Assembly: GCA_022561875.1 (NCBI GenBank)
Contig: JADFQJ010000003.1
Coordinates: forward strand, 1 to 46,159
Length of the DNA stretch: 46,159 bases
Origin: Bacteroidota bacterium
GTDB taxonomy: Bacteria > Bacteroidota > Bacteroidia > Bacteroidales > VadinHA17
Direction of reading: 5' to 3'
The notes under the pieces were generated by a model, which was not told where the DNA came from, made no database searches, and worked only from the letters and a program-made list of their open reading frames with translations. Positions 8,996-17,264 of this stretch are shown piece by piece (within the stretch, counting starts at the first letter, position 1; every line of letters begins with the position of its first letter). A program made the translations under genes and the position numbers.

Positions 8996-9391
8996 ATGGA
9001 AAAGAGTCTAAATATAGCGTCAAAAAAGGAAAACCTTCAAAAAGTAGAAAAATTAATTGATGAATTTACAGAAATAAAGGAACTGGATGAAGACCTGTAT
9101 GGGAAAATAATGCTGGCTACAATTGAAGCTGCGAATAATGCTATAGTTCATGGAAATAAACTTGATCCTGAAAAGGAAGTAAAAATTAAAATCATAAAAA
9201 GGGTTGATAGATTTGAAATATTTGTTGAAGATCAGGGTGAAGGGTTTGATTATATGAGAATTCCGGATCCAACGGCACCGGAAAATATTGAAAATATTCA
9301 TGGAAGAGGAATTTTCCTGATGAAACAACTATCAGATGAGGTTAATTTTTTCGACAAAGGAACAAAAGTGCAGATACTTTTTAAGATATAG
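8996..9391 (+). CDS. RsbW-like GHKL ATPase (serine-kinase/anti-sigma type)
   Basis: A 131-aa single-domain histidine-kinase-like ATPase. The N box is ATIEAANNAIVHGN (Glu44, Asn48), the G1 box VEDQGEGFD (79-83) and the G2 box HGRGIFLMKQL (103-110). With no sensor or dimerisation domain, it resembles anti-sigma factor kinases of the RsbW/SpoIIAB type. No cognate sigma factor or STAS antagonist is adjacent, so its target is unknown. In Bacteroidota such a gene commonly precedes ybeY and mnmG, as it does here. Spacers on both sides exceed 150 bp, so it is probably transcribed on its own. Confidence 0.85.
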   Translation: MEKSLNIASKKENLQKVEKLIDEFTEIKELDEDLYGKIMLATIEAANNAIVHGNKLDPEKEVKIKIIKRVDRFEIFVEDQGEGFDYMRIPDPTAPENIENIHGRGIFLMKQLSDEVNFFDKGTKVQILFKI

Positions 9392-9408
9392 TAGGTTGAG
9401 TAGGTTAA
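9391..9408 (+). repeat. 9-bp tandem pair after the RsbW-like gene
   Basis: GTAGGTTGA and GTAGGTTAA stand in tandem, starting at the last base of the stop codon. The wording matches the reverse complement of the atpA-atpH array at 42472-42511 (gttgag / gtagg). Confidence 0.45.
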
Positions 9409-9469
9409 GGATGAAGGAAGGAGAAAGCAAAGACATGTGTTTACGATTCACAACTCACGATTATTAAAT

Positions 9470-9505
9470 TTTAGTCAATTTAGTCATTTTAAGGACTTTA
9501 GACAC
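9470..9505 (+). repeat. TTTAGNCAC 9-mer array, locus 2 (before ybeY)
   Basis: Four contiguous 9-mers: TTTAGTCAA, TTTAGTCAT, TTTAAGGAC, TTTAGACAC. They fill part of the 154-bp spacer between the RsbW-like gene and ybeY. Same family as 1134-1158, 40670-40704 and 42371-42408. Confidence 0.6.
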
Positions 9506-9545
9506 TTCTTTTATTTAACACTGAATAGATGTAATAGCTAAATTA

Positions 9546-9959
9546 ATGGAAATATTTTTTCATAGGGAAGAGGTTAAAACTGATGTGAAAGAAAAAAAAA
9601 GAATAAAGGATTGGATTAAGGCGACAATAAATAGCGAAGGAAAAACGGGAGAAACAATAAATATTATTTTTACAAGCAATAGTAAAATAAAGTATTTAAA
9701 TAGAAAGTATCTGAAGAGAAACTATATAACAGATATTATTGCTTTCAATTATAACCGTGATGACCTTATTTCCGGAGACCTGTTTTTGAACCCGGAAACA
9801 ATTAAAAAGAACGCGGGAAAATATAAAACAAAATTTTCAGAGGAAATTTTAAGAGTTATAATTCATGGCGTTTTACACCTGATTGGTTATAATGACAAGA
9901 ATAAGGAGGAGAAATTGGTGATGAAAGAAAAGGAGAATTTATTTCTGGAAAGATTTTAG
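9546..9959 (+). CDS. ybeY: rRNA maturation RNase YbeY
   Basis: A 137-aa UPF0054 metalloprotein acting in 16S rRNA 3'-end maturation and 70S ribosome quality control. The signature reads IIHGVLHLIGYNDK: His107 and His111 are the first two zinc ligands. The third canonical His (HGxLHLxGYDH) is replaced by Asp117; I recall Bacteroidota YbeY proteins having the same substitution (GYxDK), so this is probably a lineage variant with Asp as ligand rather than an inactive protein. A family-typical middle block, YITDIIAFNY, is also present. mnmG follows after 88 bp on the same strand. Confidence 0.92.
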   Translation: MEIFFHREEVKTDVKEKKRIKDWIKATINSEGKTGETINIIFTSNSKIKYLNRKYLKRNYITDIIAFNYNRDDLISGDLFLNPETIKKNAGKYKTKFSEEILRVIIHGVLHLIGYNDKNKEEKLVMKEKENLFLERF

Positions 9960-10047
9960 ACCGTTATAGAGCTTAACAAAGGAAAAAAAGAATTATGAAC
10001 AAGATTTACTAAAAACGAATTTCGAAGTTTCTATTGAGGAATGATTA

Positions 10048-11919
10048 ATGAATAAATATGATGTTATCGTTATTGGTGCAGGACATGCAGGTTGCGAAGC
10101 TGCCGCCGCCGCCGCCAATATGGGTTCTAAAGTAATGCTGATAACGATGGATATGACAAAAATTGCGGAAATGTCGTGTAATCCGGCAATGGGAGGCATT
10201 GCTAAAGGTCAGATAATTAGAGAGATTGACGCACTGGGAGGATTAAGTGGGGTTGTTACAGATGAAACTATGATACAGTTCAGAATGCTTAATAAATCAA
10301 AAGGACCTGCAATGTGGAGCCCAAGAGCACAAAACGACAGAATAAAGTTTTCAAAAATGTGGAGAGAAAAACTGGAAAGCATAGAAAAGCTTGATTTTTG
10401 GCAGGATACAGTGAATAAAATATTAATAGAAAATGGAAAAGCAGTAGGAGTAAAAACAAATTTGGAAATAAAGATAAAAGGAAAGAGCGTGATTATTACA
10501 AGCGGAACTTTTATGAATGGGCTGATGCATGTAGGAAAAGTACAAAAAGAAGGAGGGAGGGAATCACAACCTGCATCGTATGGTTTATCTGATCAGCTCA
10601 AGAATATTGGTTTTGAGGTTGGAAGAATGAAGACAGGAACACCGGCAAGAATTGATGGAAGAAGCATTGATTTCAGTAAATTGAAAGAGCAAAAAGGGGA
10701 TGATGAAGGGAAATGTTTCTCTTTTATGAATGATGAGGTTGAGATAAAAAATGAAAAAAGCTGTTTCATTGCTTATACAAGCAGAGAAGTACATGATATT
10801 CTTGAATCAGGGCTCGATGAGTCGCCAATGTATGACGGAACAATTAAAAGCACCGGACCAAGATATTGTCCAAGCATTGAGAGTAAAATAGTAACGTTTT
10901 CGGAAAAAGACAAGCATCAGTTGTTCATTGAGCCGGAAGGAGAAAATACTATTGAATACTATATAAATGGGTTTTCATCCAGTCTGCCGCTGAAAGTACA
11001 ATATAATGCAATTAGAAAAATAAAAGGATTGGAAAAAGCTAAAATATTCAGACCGGGATATGCAATTGAATATGATTATTTTCCTCCAACGCAAATAAAA
11101 CATACACTGGAAACGAAAAAAATAAAAAATCTTTATTTCGCCGGTCAGGTTAACGGAACAACAGGATATGAAGAGGCCGGCGCACAGGGATTAATGGCAG
11201 GGATTAATGCACATTTAAAAATTAATAAAAAGAATGAATTGATTCTAAATCGTAATGAAGCTTACATAGGTGTGCTTATCGACGATCTTGTTACTAAAGG
11301 TGTTGATGAACCATACAGGATGTTTACGTCAAGAGCAGAATACCGTATATTATTACGACAAGATAATGCAGATGAAAGACTGACGGAAATAGGGTATAAA
11401 ATAGGATTGGCATCGGAAGAAAGAATAAAAAGAAAAAGAAAGAAATATGATAAAAGAAATAAGATTATTGATTTTCTGAAAAAGGAATCAGTAAACCCTG
11501 GAGAGATCAATGGTAAACTTGAAAATCTTGGAACTGCAATAATAAAACGGAGAAAAAAAATATACGAAATCCTGTTACGACCGCAAGTTAGTATTTATGA
11601 CCTGGAAGATGAATTAGCAAAGGTCAGAAACGAATTTGATGGAATAAAAGAAATGAAAAGTGAAATACTGGAATCAGCAGAAATTGAGATAAAATACGCT
11701 GGATATATTGAGAGAGAGAAAAAAATTGCTGAAAAGATAATGAGGCTGGAGAAAATAAAAATAAAAATAAATATTAAATATGAGAAAATACTGTCCATCT
11801 CAACGGAAGGACGACAAAAACTGGAAAAAATAAGACCGAAAACAATCGGACAGGCATCAAGAATAAGCGGTGTATCACCGTCAGACGTTAATGTGTTGTT
11901 AATATATATGGGGCGATAA
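10048..11919 (+). CDS. mnmG: tRNA uridine-5-carboxymethylaminomethyl(34) synthesis enzyme MnmG (GidA)
   Basis: A 623-aa FAD protein that, with MnmE, installs the carboxymethylaminomethyl (or aminomethyl) group at wobble U34 of tRNAs reading NNR codons. The FAD dinucleotide motif GAGHAGCEAA starts at Gly10. SCNPAMGGIAKGQ, the tGTFMNGLMHVG block and YFAGQVNGTTGYEEAGAQG are family hallmarks. The C-terminal helical domain ends with RISGVSPSDVNVLLIYM. Length is normal. Two parS-type palindromes lie just downstream; the first ends in a T run and could also terminate transcription. The second half of the gene is very A-rich with mostly AGA Arg codons. Confidence 0.97.
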   Translation: MNKYDVIVIGAGHAGCEAAAAAANMGSKVMLITMDMTKIAEMSCNPAMGGIAKGQIIREIDALGGLSGVVTDETMIQFRMLNKSKGPAMWSPRAQNDRIKFSKMWREKLESIEKLDFWQDTVNKILIENGKAVGVKTNLEIKIKGKSVIITSGTFMNGLMHVGKVQKEGGRESQPASYGLSDQLKNIGFEVGRMKTGTPARIDGRSIDFSKLKEQKGDDEGKCFSFMNDEVEIKNEKSCFIAYTSREVHDILESGLDESPMYDGTIKSTGPRYCPSIESKIVTFSEKDKHQLFIEPEGENTIEYYINGFSSSLPLKVQYNAIRKIKGLEKAKIFRPGYAIEYDYFPPTQIKHTLETKKIKNLYFAGQVNGTTGYEEAGAQGLMAGINAHLKINKKNELILNRNEAYIGVLIDDLVTKGVDEPYRMFTSRAEYRILLRQDNADERLTEIGYKIGLASEERIKRKRKKYDKRNKIIDFLKKESVNPGEINGKLENLGTAIIKRRKKIYEILLRPQVSIYDLEDELAKVRNEFDGIKEMKSEILESAEIEIKYAGYIEREKKIAEKIMRLEKIKIKINIKYEKILSISTEGRQKLEKIRPKTIGQASRISGVSPSDVNVLLIYMGR

Positions 11920-11951
11920 GTAATAGAAAAAGGAAGAAGTTGAGTATAAAC

Positions 11952-11977
11952 AAAAGTGTTCCACGTGGAACACTTTT
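11952..11977. promoter_or_regulatory. parS-type site 1 within a 26-bp perfect palindrome; possible mnmG terminator
   Basis: The core TGTTCCACGTGGAACA (11957-11972) is identical to a well-known ParB-binding parS sequence variant. Self-complementarity extends five bases further on each side, giving a perfect 26-bp palindrome followed by two more T. As RNA it would fold into a hairpin ending in a U tract 33 nt after the mnmG stop, so it may also serve as an intrinsic terminator. A second core lies 69 bp downstream. Confidence 0.75.
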
Positions 11978-12025
11978 TTGGTTACAGAAAGTATATAGTT
12001 TCACTTTTTACTTTTATCTTAGTAT

Positions 12026-12041
12026 TGTTCCACGTGGAACA
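12026..12041. promoter_or_regulatory. parS-type site 2 (centromere-like ParB site)
   Basis: An exact second copy of TGTTCCACGTGGAACA, 69 bp from the first and 11 nt before the adenine deaminase start codon. Here the flanks are not palindromic, which argues that the conserved unit is the 16-bp ParB site and not a terminator hairpin. parA/parB are not in the window. ParB spreading from here could affect ade transcription. Confidence 0.75.
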
Positions 12042-12052
12042 TTAATTAACAA

Positions 12053-13690
12053 ATGAAAGAAAAAAAATATATTTTATTTGGGAAATTGGTTGACCCGGTA
12101 AACAGGGAAATGCTAAATGCAAAAATTTCTGTGGAAGATGGGAAAATAAAGGAAATAACACAGATAGAAAATCAGGAGGGAAGGTATATCCTTCCGGGAT
12201 TTGTTGATTCTCATGTGCATATTGAAAGTTCAATGCTTACTCCGGGAGAGTTTGCCCGGCTGGCAGTAAGGCACGGAACGGTTGCAACACTGTCCGATCC
12301 GCACGAAATTGCAAATGTATGCGGGAAAGAGGGATTGAGATTTATGATTGAGGATGGAAAAAAAGTGCCTTTGAAATTTCATTTTGGTGTTCCTTCATGC
12401 GTGCCTGCTACGGACTTTGAAACCTCAGGGGCAAATCTGAATGCTAAAATTGTTGGAGAACTACTGAAAAGCGATGATTACTTTTTCTTGTCGGAAATAA
12501 TGAACTACCCGGGAGTGATACGTGATGATGAAGAAGTATGGGAAAAAATCAGATCTGCAATAAAAGTTAACAAACCTGTTGATGGGCATGCACCCGGTCT
12601 TACAGGAAATGGTTTGAGAAAATATGCAGGTGCAAATATCACTACAGATCACGAATGCGCAACAATTGATGAAGCTGTTGAAAAAATCAGGAGTGGTATA
12701 AAAATTCAAATACGGGAAGGAAGTGCAGCTAAAAATTTTAACACCCTGTTTCCTTTGATTAAACAGTATACTGAAAAAGTTATGTTGTGTACAGACGATT
12801 GTCATCCTGACGATCTGGTAAAAGGACACATAAACCTGCTTGTTAAAAGAGGTATTGAGAAGGGGATTGACCTGTTCGATATGTTAACGGCTGCTTGTAT
12901 AAACCCTGTTAAACACTATGGATTGAATGTTGGTATGCTGCAGATTGGTGATCCGGCCGATTTTATAATCGTAAATAATCTGAATGATTTCAATATCGTT
13001 GAAACATATATTAACGGTGAAAAAGTGTATGACAGGGGTAAACTATTATTTGACTATGCCGGAAGCAAACCTATAAATAATTTTAAACGAACTGAAATAT
13101 CAATAAACGACCTGATAATTGATGAAAAAAGAAAAAAAATCAGGGTAATAGAATGTTTTGAAGGACAATTGTTTACGAACACTTTGGTGACAGAACCCAA
13201 AACAGGGAATGGACAATTAATTGCGGATATTGAAAAAGATATATTAAAACTGGTTGTTATTAGCCGTTACAACAATTCAAAACCGGCTATTGGTTTTATT
13301 CATGGTTTCGGACTTAAAAACGGAGCCCTGGCAGGGAGCATTGCACATGACAGTCATAATATTATTGCGGTTGGCACAAATGACAAGGATATATTGAACG
13401 CCGTTAATTCCGTTATATCTAAAAAGGGAGGTATAGCTGTTTCCGTAAAAGACAATACCAGGTTTTTACCCCTTGAAATAGCCGGATTAATGTCTTACGG
13501 TGATGGTGAAAAGGTGGCTGCAAGGTATGCCGAGCTTAACAATTTTGCACAATCTTTGGGATCTTCATTCAGATCACCGTTTATGACCCTCTCTTTTATG
13601 GCTCTTCTGGTAATTCCTGAACTGAAACTGTGCGATAAAGGACTTTTTGATGTAACCTCTTTTTCTCCGGTTTCGCTGTTTGTAGATTAA
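12053..13690 (+). CDS. ade: Adenine deaminase
   Basis: A 545-aa amidohydrolase-superfamily enzyme converting adenine to hypoxanthine and ammonia for purine salvage. The metal-binding VDSHVHIESSML (Asp52, His54, His56), HGTVATLSDPHEIANVCG, DGHAPGL, TDHECA and TDDCHPDDL blocks are all typical of Ade. The C-terminal beta domain with FIHGFGLKNGALAGSIAHDSHN is complete and the length is normal. It stands between mnmG and uvrC, a position where I recall adenine phosphoribosyltransferase in some Bacteroides. The start codon sits 11 nt after a parS-type site, and codon use is visibly less AGA-biased than in mnmG. Confidence 0.96.
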   Translation: MKEKKYILFGKLVDPVNREMLNAKISVEDGKIKEITQIENQEGRYILPGFVDSHVHIESSMLTPGEFARLAVRHGTVATLSDPHEIANVCGKEGLRFMIEDGKKVPLKFHFGVPSCVPATDFETSGANLNAKIVGELLKSDDYFFLSEIMNYPGVIRDDEEVWEKIRSAIKVNKPVDGHAPGLTGNGLRKYAGANITTDHECATIDEAVEKIRSGIKIQIREGSAAKNFNTLFPLIKQYTEKVMLCTDDCHPDDLVKGHINLLVKRGIEKGIDLFDMLTAACINPVKHYGLNVGMLQIGDPADFIIVNNLNDFNIVETYINGEKVYDRGKLLFDYAGSKPINNFKRTEISINDLIIDEKRKKIRVIECFEGQLFTNTLVTEPKTGNGQLIADIEKDILKLVVISRYNNSKPAIGFIHGFGLKNGALAGSIAHDSHNIIAVGTNDKDILNAVNSVISKKGGIAVSVKDNTRFLPLEIAGLMSYGDGEKVAARYAELNNFAQSLGSSFRSPFMTLSFMALLVIPELKLCDKGLFDVTSFSPVSLFVD

Positions 13691-13713
13691 GGAGCGAAGA
13701 GCTGAAAAAAACA

Positions 13714-13760
13714 GTTAATTACGTAATTAACCACCTATTTAAATAGGTATTTAAATACCT
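13714..13760. repeat. Three consecutive, partly overlapping AT-rich palindromes before uvrC
   Basis: GTTAATTACGTAATTAAC (13714-13731), ACCTATTTAAATAGGT (13733-13748) and AGGTATTTAAATACCT (13745-13760) are each perfect palindromes; the last two share four bases and an ATTTAAAT core. They fill the 116-bp ade-uvrC spacer. They could form a terminator for ade (no clear T run follows), protein-binding sites, or competing hairpins. Confidence 0.6.
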
Positions 13761-13806
13761 CATCTCCTTTTCTCTCTCTTAACATAAAAATTACTACATT
13801 TCGGGA

Positions 13807-15642
13807 ATGGACAAACCTGCCAATATACCCGGTCATATTAAATCCATACTATCAGTGATGCCTGGTAAGCCTGGTGTATATCAGTATTATGATAAAAACG
13901 GATACATGATCTATGTGGGAAAGGCAAAAAATCTAAAAAAGCGGGTTTCTTCATATTTTTCAGGAAAAAACTATGGTAAAACAAGGGTTTTGGTTAGTAA
14001 AATTACTGAAATAAAACATATTGTAGTTGATTCTGAAGAAGATGCCCTGTTACTTGAAAACAACCTGATAAAAAAGCACCAGCCGAGGTATAATATCTTG
14101 CTTAAAGACGATAAAACCTTCCCCTGGATATGTATTAAAAATGAGCCCTTCCCGCGAGTGTTTTCTACAAGGAACCCTGTACGTGACGGATCAGATTATT
14201 TCGGTCCGTATACATCGGCAGGAATGGTAAAAACATTGCTTGAACTGATAAGAAAACTATATCCGCTCAGAACATGTTACTATAAGCTTAATCAGGAAAA
14301 TATAAAAAAAGAGAAAATAAAAGTTTGCCTTGAATATCACCTGGGAAATTGCAAAGGTCCCTGCGAAGGTATGCAGAGTGAAGAAGATTACGGAAAATTG
14401 ATTAAACAAGTGAAAAATATTCTGAAGGGAAATATTCAGGAAGTTCTTGAATACCTGAGGAAGTTAATGGACGAATATGCAACCGGTTTAAAATATGAAG
14501 AAGCAACTCTTATTAAAGAAAAAATAAAAACACTCGAGAAATACCGGAGCCGTTCAACCATTGTTAGTTTACGTATAAAAGATGTGGATGTTTTTTCTAT
14601 TATTGATGATAAGAAACGTGCATATGTTAATTATTTAAAGGTTATAAAAGGAGCATTGGTTCAGTCACATACGGTAGAAATCAGGAAAATGTTAGATGAA
14701 AAGCGGGAAGAAATATTACCAATTGTTATTGTTGATATCAGGAAGCGGTTTTCGAGTAAAGCAAAAGAGATAATACTGCCATTTAAACCGGATGTTGAAC
14801 TTAAGAAGATAAAAATTACTGTTCCTCAAAGAGGAGATAAGAAGAAACTTCTGGATCTTTCAAAAAGAAACGCATGGTATTATCGCAGAGAAGTTCAAAA
14901 GCGACTGGAAGGAAGTGAAAAATCAATACGCCTGGAAAAGAAACTAAAGCAGTTACAAAAAGACCTGAGAATGAAGAAATTGCCAACACACATAGAGTGT
15001 TTCGATAACTCAAATATTCAGGGAACAAATCCTGTAGCAGCATGTGTGGTATTTAAAAACGGAAAACCATTGAAACGTGAATACAGGCATTATAACATTA
15101 AAACCGTTAAGGGAGCAAATGATTTTGCTTCGATGGGAGAGGTGGTGTATCGCAGGTACAAAAGATTATTAAATGAGAAAAAATCGTTGCCTCAATTGGT
15201 GATCGTTGATGGAGGGAAAGGGCAATTGAATGCTGCAATCGATAGTCTTGATAAGCTTAATATTCGTAAAAAGCTTACAATAATTGGAATAGCAAAACGA
15301 CTTGAGGAGATATTTTTTCCATCCGATCCGGTTCCCCTCTATCTCGACAAGAACTCGTATTCATTAAAAATAATACAAAATCTGCGAAACGAGGCACACC
15401 GGTTTGGAATTTTATTTCACCGGCTGAAAAGATCCGGCACCTTTCTGGAATCAGAAACAGACCGGATAAAAGGAATCGGTCCGGAGACTATAAAAAAATT
15501 ATTAAAGGAATTTAAGAGTCTTGACAGGATAAAAAAAACATGTGCTGAAGAGTTAGAAAAACATATCGGTAAAGCAAAAACAAATATTATACTCAAATAT
15601 TTCAAAAATCATCCTGGATCAGAAAAAAACGAAAGAAAATAA
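13807..15642 (+). CDS. uvrC: UvrABC system protein C (excinuclease subunit)
   Basis: A 611-aa dual-incision nuclease of nucleotide excision repair. The GIY-YIG domain is at the N-terminus (PGVYQYY around 22-28, YMIYVGKAKNLKKR around 33-46), making the 3' incision. A Cys-containing block (CLEYHLGNCKGPCEG) and a UVR/UvrB-binding motif (YEEATLIKEKIKTLEKY) follow. The C-terminal RNase H-like nuclease starts at ECFDNSNIQGTNPVAACVVF and includes VIVDGGKGQL. A helix-hairpin-helix (IKGIGPETIKKLL) closes the protein. Complete, normal length. The next gene converges from the minus strand. Confidence 0.97.
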   Translation: MDKPANIPGHIKSILSVMPGKPGVYQYYDKNGYMIYVGKAKNLKKRVSSYFSGKNYGKTRVLVSKITEIKHIVVDSEEDALLLENNLIKKHQPRYNILLKDDKTFPWICIKNEPFPRVFSTRNPVRDGSDYFGPYTSAGMVKTLLELIRKLYPLRTCYYKLNQENIKKEKIKVCLEYHLGNCKGPCEGMQSEEDYGKLIKQVKNILKGNIQEVLEYLRKLMDEYATGLKYEEATLIKEKIKTLEKYRSRSTIVSLRIKDVDVFSIIDDKKRAYVNYLKVIKGALVQSHTVEIRKMLDEKREEILPIVIVDIRKRFSSKAKEIILPFKPDVELKKIKITVPQRGDKKKLLDLSKRNAWYYRREVQKRLEGSEKSIRLEKKLKQLQKDLRMKKLPTHIECFDNSNIQGTNPVAACVVFKNGKPLKREYRHYNIKTVKGANDFASMGEVVYRRYKRLLNEKKSLPQLVIVDGGKGQLNAAIDSLDKLNIRKKLTIIGIAKRLEEIFFPSDPVPLYLDKNSYSLKIIQNLRNEAHRFGILFHRLKRSGTFLESETDRIKGIGPETIKKLLKEFKSLDRIKKTCAEELEKHIGKAKTNIILKYFKNHPGSEKNERK

Positions 15643-15807
15643 TTTGTTCCGTAATGTTTTGATATTCTGCTTGTAATGCTGTATTTCATTTGTATTTGAG
15701 CTTATTTCCTTGCAATTTTTATTTACTTTATAGACGGACTCTAAATAGGCAACATGGTATGGATGTCTGTTACCCCGGAAGGAGGGAACTTGCAGAATCA
15801 GAAACGA

Positions 15808-16782
15808 TTACTTGCCTCTGCTAACAGTATACAAAGCAAGTTTTTCAAGAGAAAGTCTTGCCTCGCTTGCAGGAAATTCATTTAAAATATCAAGTGCCTT
15901 GTTTTTATATTCATGCATTTTTTCTTTTGAATACTCCATTCCTTTATTATCCCTGACGAAGCGAATTACTTCTCTGACCTTGGAAGACTTCTTGTTATGA
16001 TGCCTTACAAGTCTGAGTATTTTTCTTCTTTGGGCCGGATTGGTATTTCCCAGAGCATGGATCAGGGGAAGTGTGAGTTTTTTCTCTTTGATATCATTCC
16101 CGGTTGGCTTACCCAGGTTTCCTTTTTTCTCATAATCAAACAGATCATCCCTGATCTGAAATGCAATTCCTATAAATTCTCCAAATTGTTTCATTTTTCT
16201 GATTGCTTCAGGATCATCTGTTACTGATTTGGTCCCGGAAGCACAACAAGCTGCTATAAGAGCGGCAGTTTTCTTAACTATTATTTCAAAATATTCATCT
16301 TCGGTAATATTCAACTTTCGGGATTTTTGTATCTGTAATAATTCACCTTCACTCATCTCTTTCACTGCGAAAGAAACAATCTCAAGAATTTCATATTCCT
16401 TGTTTTTTACAGATAAAAGCAATCCTTTTGCTAAGAGGTAATCTCCAAGCAAAACAGCTACTTTCGATTTCCATAAAGCATTTATAGAAAAGAAACCCCT
16501 GCGTTCAAATGATTCATCTACAACATCATCATGCACAAGGGTCGCTGTATGAAGCAGCTCAATTAATGCGGCTGCAGTAAAACTCGACCCGGTGATCTTG
16601 CCTGACAGTTTCGCAGCGAGGAAAACAAACATAGGTCTCATTTGTTTCCCCTTCCTTCTTAGAATATAGTTTGTGATAATATTAAGAAGCGGAACCTTGC
16701 TTTTCATAATTGTGTTGAAATAACCGGTGAACCGCTTCATTTCTGCCTCAATGGGCGCTCTGATTTCCTTTATAACAGACAT
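15808..16782 (-). CDS. Long-chain polyprenyl diphosphate synthase (quinone side chain, predicted)
   Basis: A 324-aa all-trans isoprenyl synthase with GKQMRP, the first aspartate-rich motif HDDVVDES (Asp85, Asp86, Asp89) and the second QIRDDLFDYE. The residue five before the first Asp is small (Ala80), which in this family permits long products, so a C35-C45 chain for menaquinone is inferred. Minus-strand island among plus-strand genes, divergent from the ArsR gene and convergent with uvrC. The window holds a second synthase (38.7 kb) with a bulky residue at the same position, suggesting a division of labour. Confidence 0.9.
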   Translation of the reverse strand: MSVIKEIRAPIEAEMKRFTGYFNTIMKSKVPLLNIITNYILRRKGKQMRPMFVFLAAKLSGKITGSSFTAAALIELLHTATLVHDDVVDESFERRGFFSINALWKSKVAVLLGDYLLAKGLLLSVKNKEYEILEIVSFAVKEMSEGELLQIQKSRKLNITEDEYFEIIVKKTAALIAACCASGTKSVTDDPEAIRKMKQFGEFIGIAFQIRDDLFDYEKKGNLGKPTGNDIKEKKLTLPLIHALGNTNPAQRRKILRLVRHHNKKSSKVREVIRFVRDNKGMEYSKEKMHEYKNKALDILNEFPASEARLSLEKLALYTVSRGK

Positions 16783-16903
16783 ACAAATGTTTAAGATGTA
16801 CTACATGCCGTTATAAACCTCTTTACGGATATTAGAAAAGGTAAACCCGGCAAATGCGATAAGGTAATTTAATTTGTTCAAAGATAGAAAAATATATATT
16901 GTT

Positions 16904-16911
16904 TATATTTG
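16904..16911 (+). promoter_or_regulatory. Candidate -7 box upstream of the ArsR-like gene
   Basis: TATATTTG matches TAnnTTTG exactly, 29 nt before the start codon. The nearest TTTG upstream (16873-16876) is 27 bp away, longer than the usual 19-21 bp, so the -33 element is uncertain. Confidence 0.4.
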
Positions 16912-16940
16912 CTTATTACTAATAGGAATAATCAGAAATC

Positions 16941-17237
16941 ATGAAAATAAACGATCTTACTACCGAACAACTTGAAAGAGCAGCAAATATGTTGAAAGCA
17001 ATAGCTCACCCTTTGAGAATTGCAATACTTAATTATTTGGATGAAGGAAAAAAACTAACCGTTACAGAGATTCACGAACTGCTTGATGTTGAGCAATCTA
17101 CCACCTCGCACCACCTAGGTATTCTGAAAGATAAAGGGGTTTTATTATCCCAGCGGAAAGGAAAACATACATTCTATTTTCTGAAGCACGATAATCTGTC
17201 AAACATTATTAAGTGTGTTAGTGAATGTACTGAGTGA
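16941..17237 (+). CDS. ArsR/SmtB-family winged-helix repressor
   Basis: A 98-aa DNA-binding protein. ANMLKAIAHPLRIAILNYLDEG and the recognition region LLDVEQSTTSHHLGILKDKGVL, followed by the beta-wing SQRKGKHTFYFL, are classical ArsR features. The alpha-3 ELCVCD-type metal site is missing; the only Cys residues (92 and 96) are in the last few residues, so classical metal sensing is not supported. It begins 27 nt before queD on the same strand, so the pair is probably one transcript. Targets are unknown; autoregulation is likely by analogy. Confidence 0.88.
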   Translation: MKINDLTTEQLERAANMLKAIAHPLRIAILNYLDEGKKLTVTEIHELLDVEQSTTSHHLGILKDKGVLLSQRKGKHTFYFLKHDNLSNIIKCVSECTE

Positions 17238-17264
17238 AGGAATAAATAAATTAGAAAAAAACTT

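Noticed and set aside
12461-12829. Minus-strand open frame of 122 codons
   Set aside because: Antisense shadow within the conserved adenine deaminase gene; composition is not protein-like.
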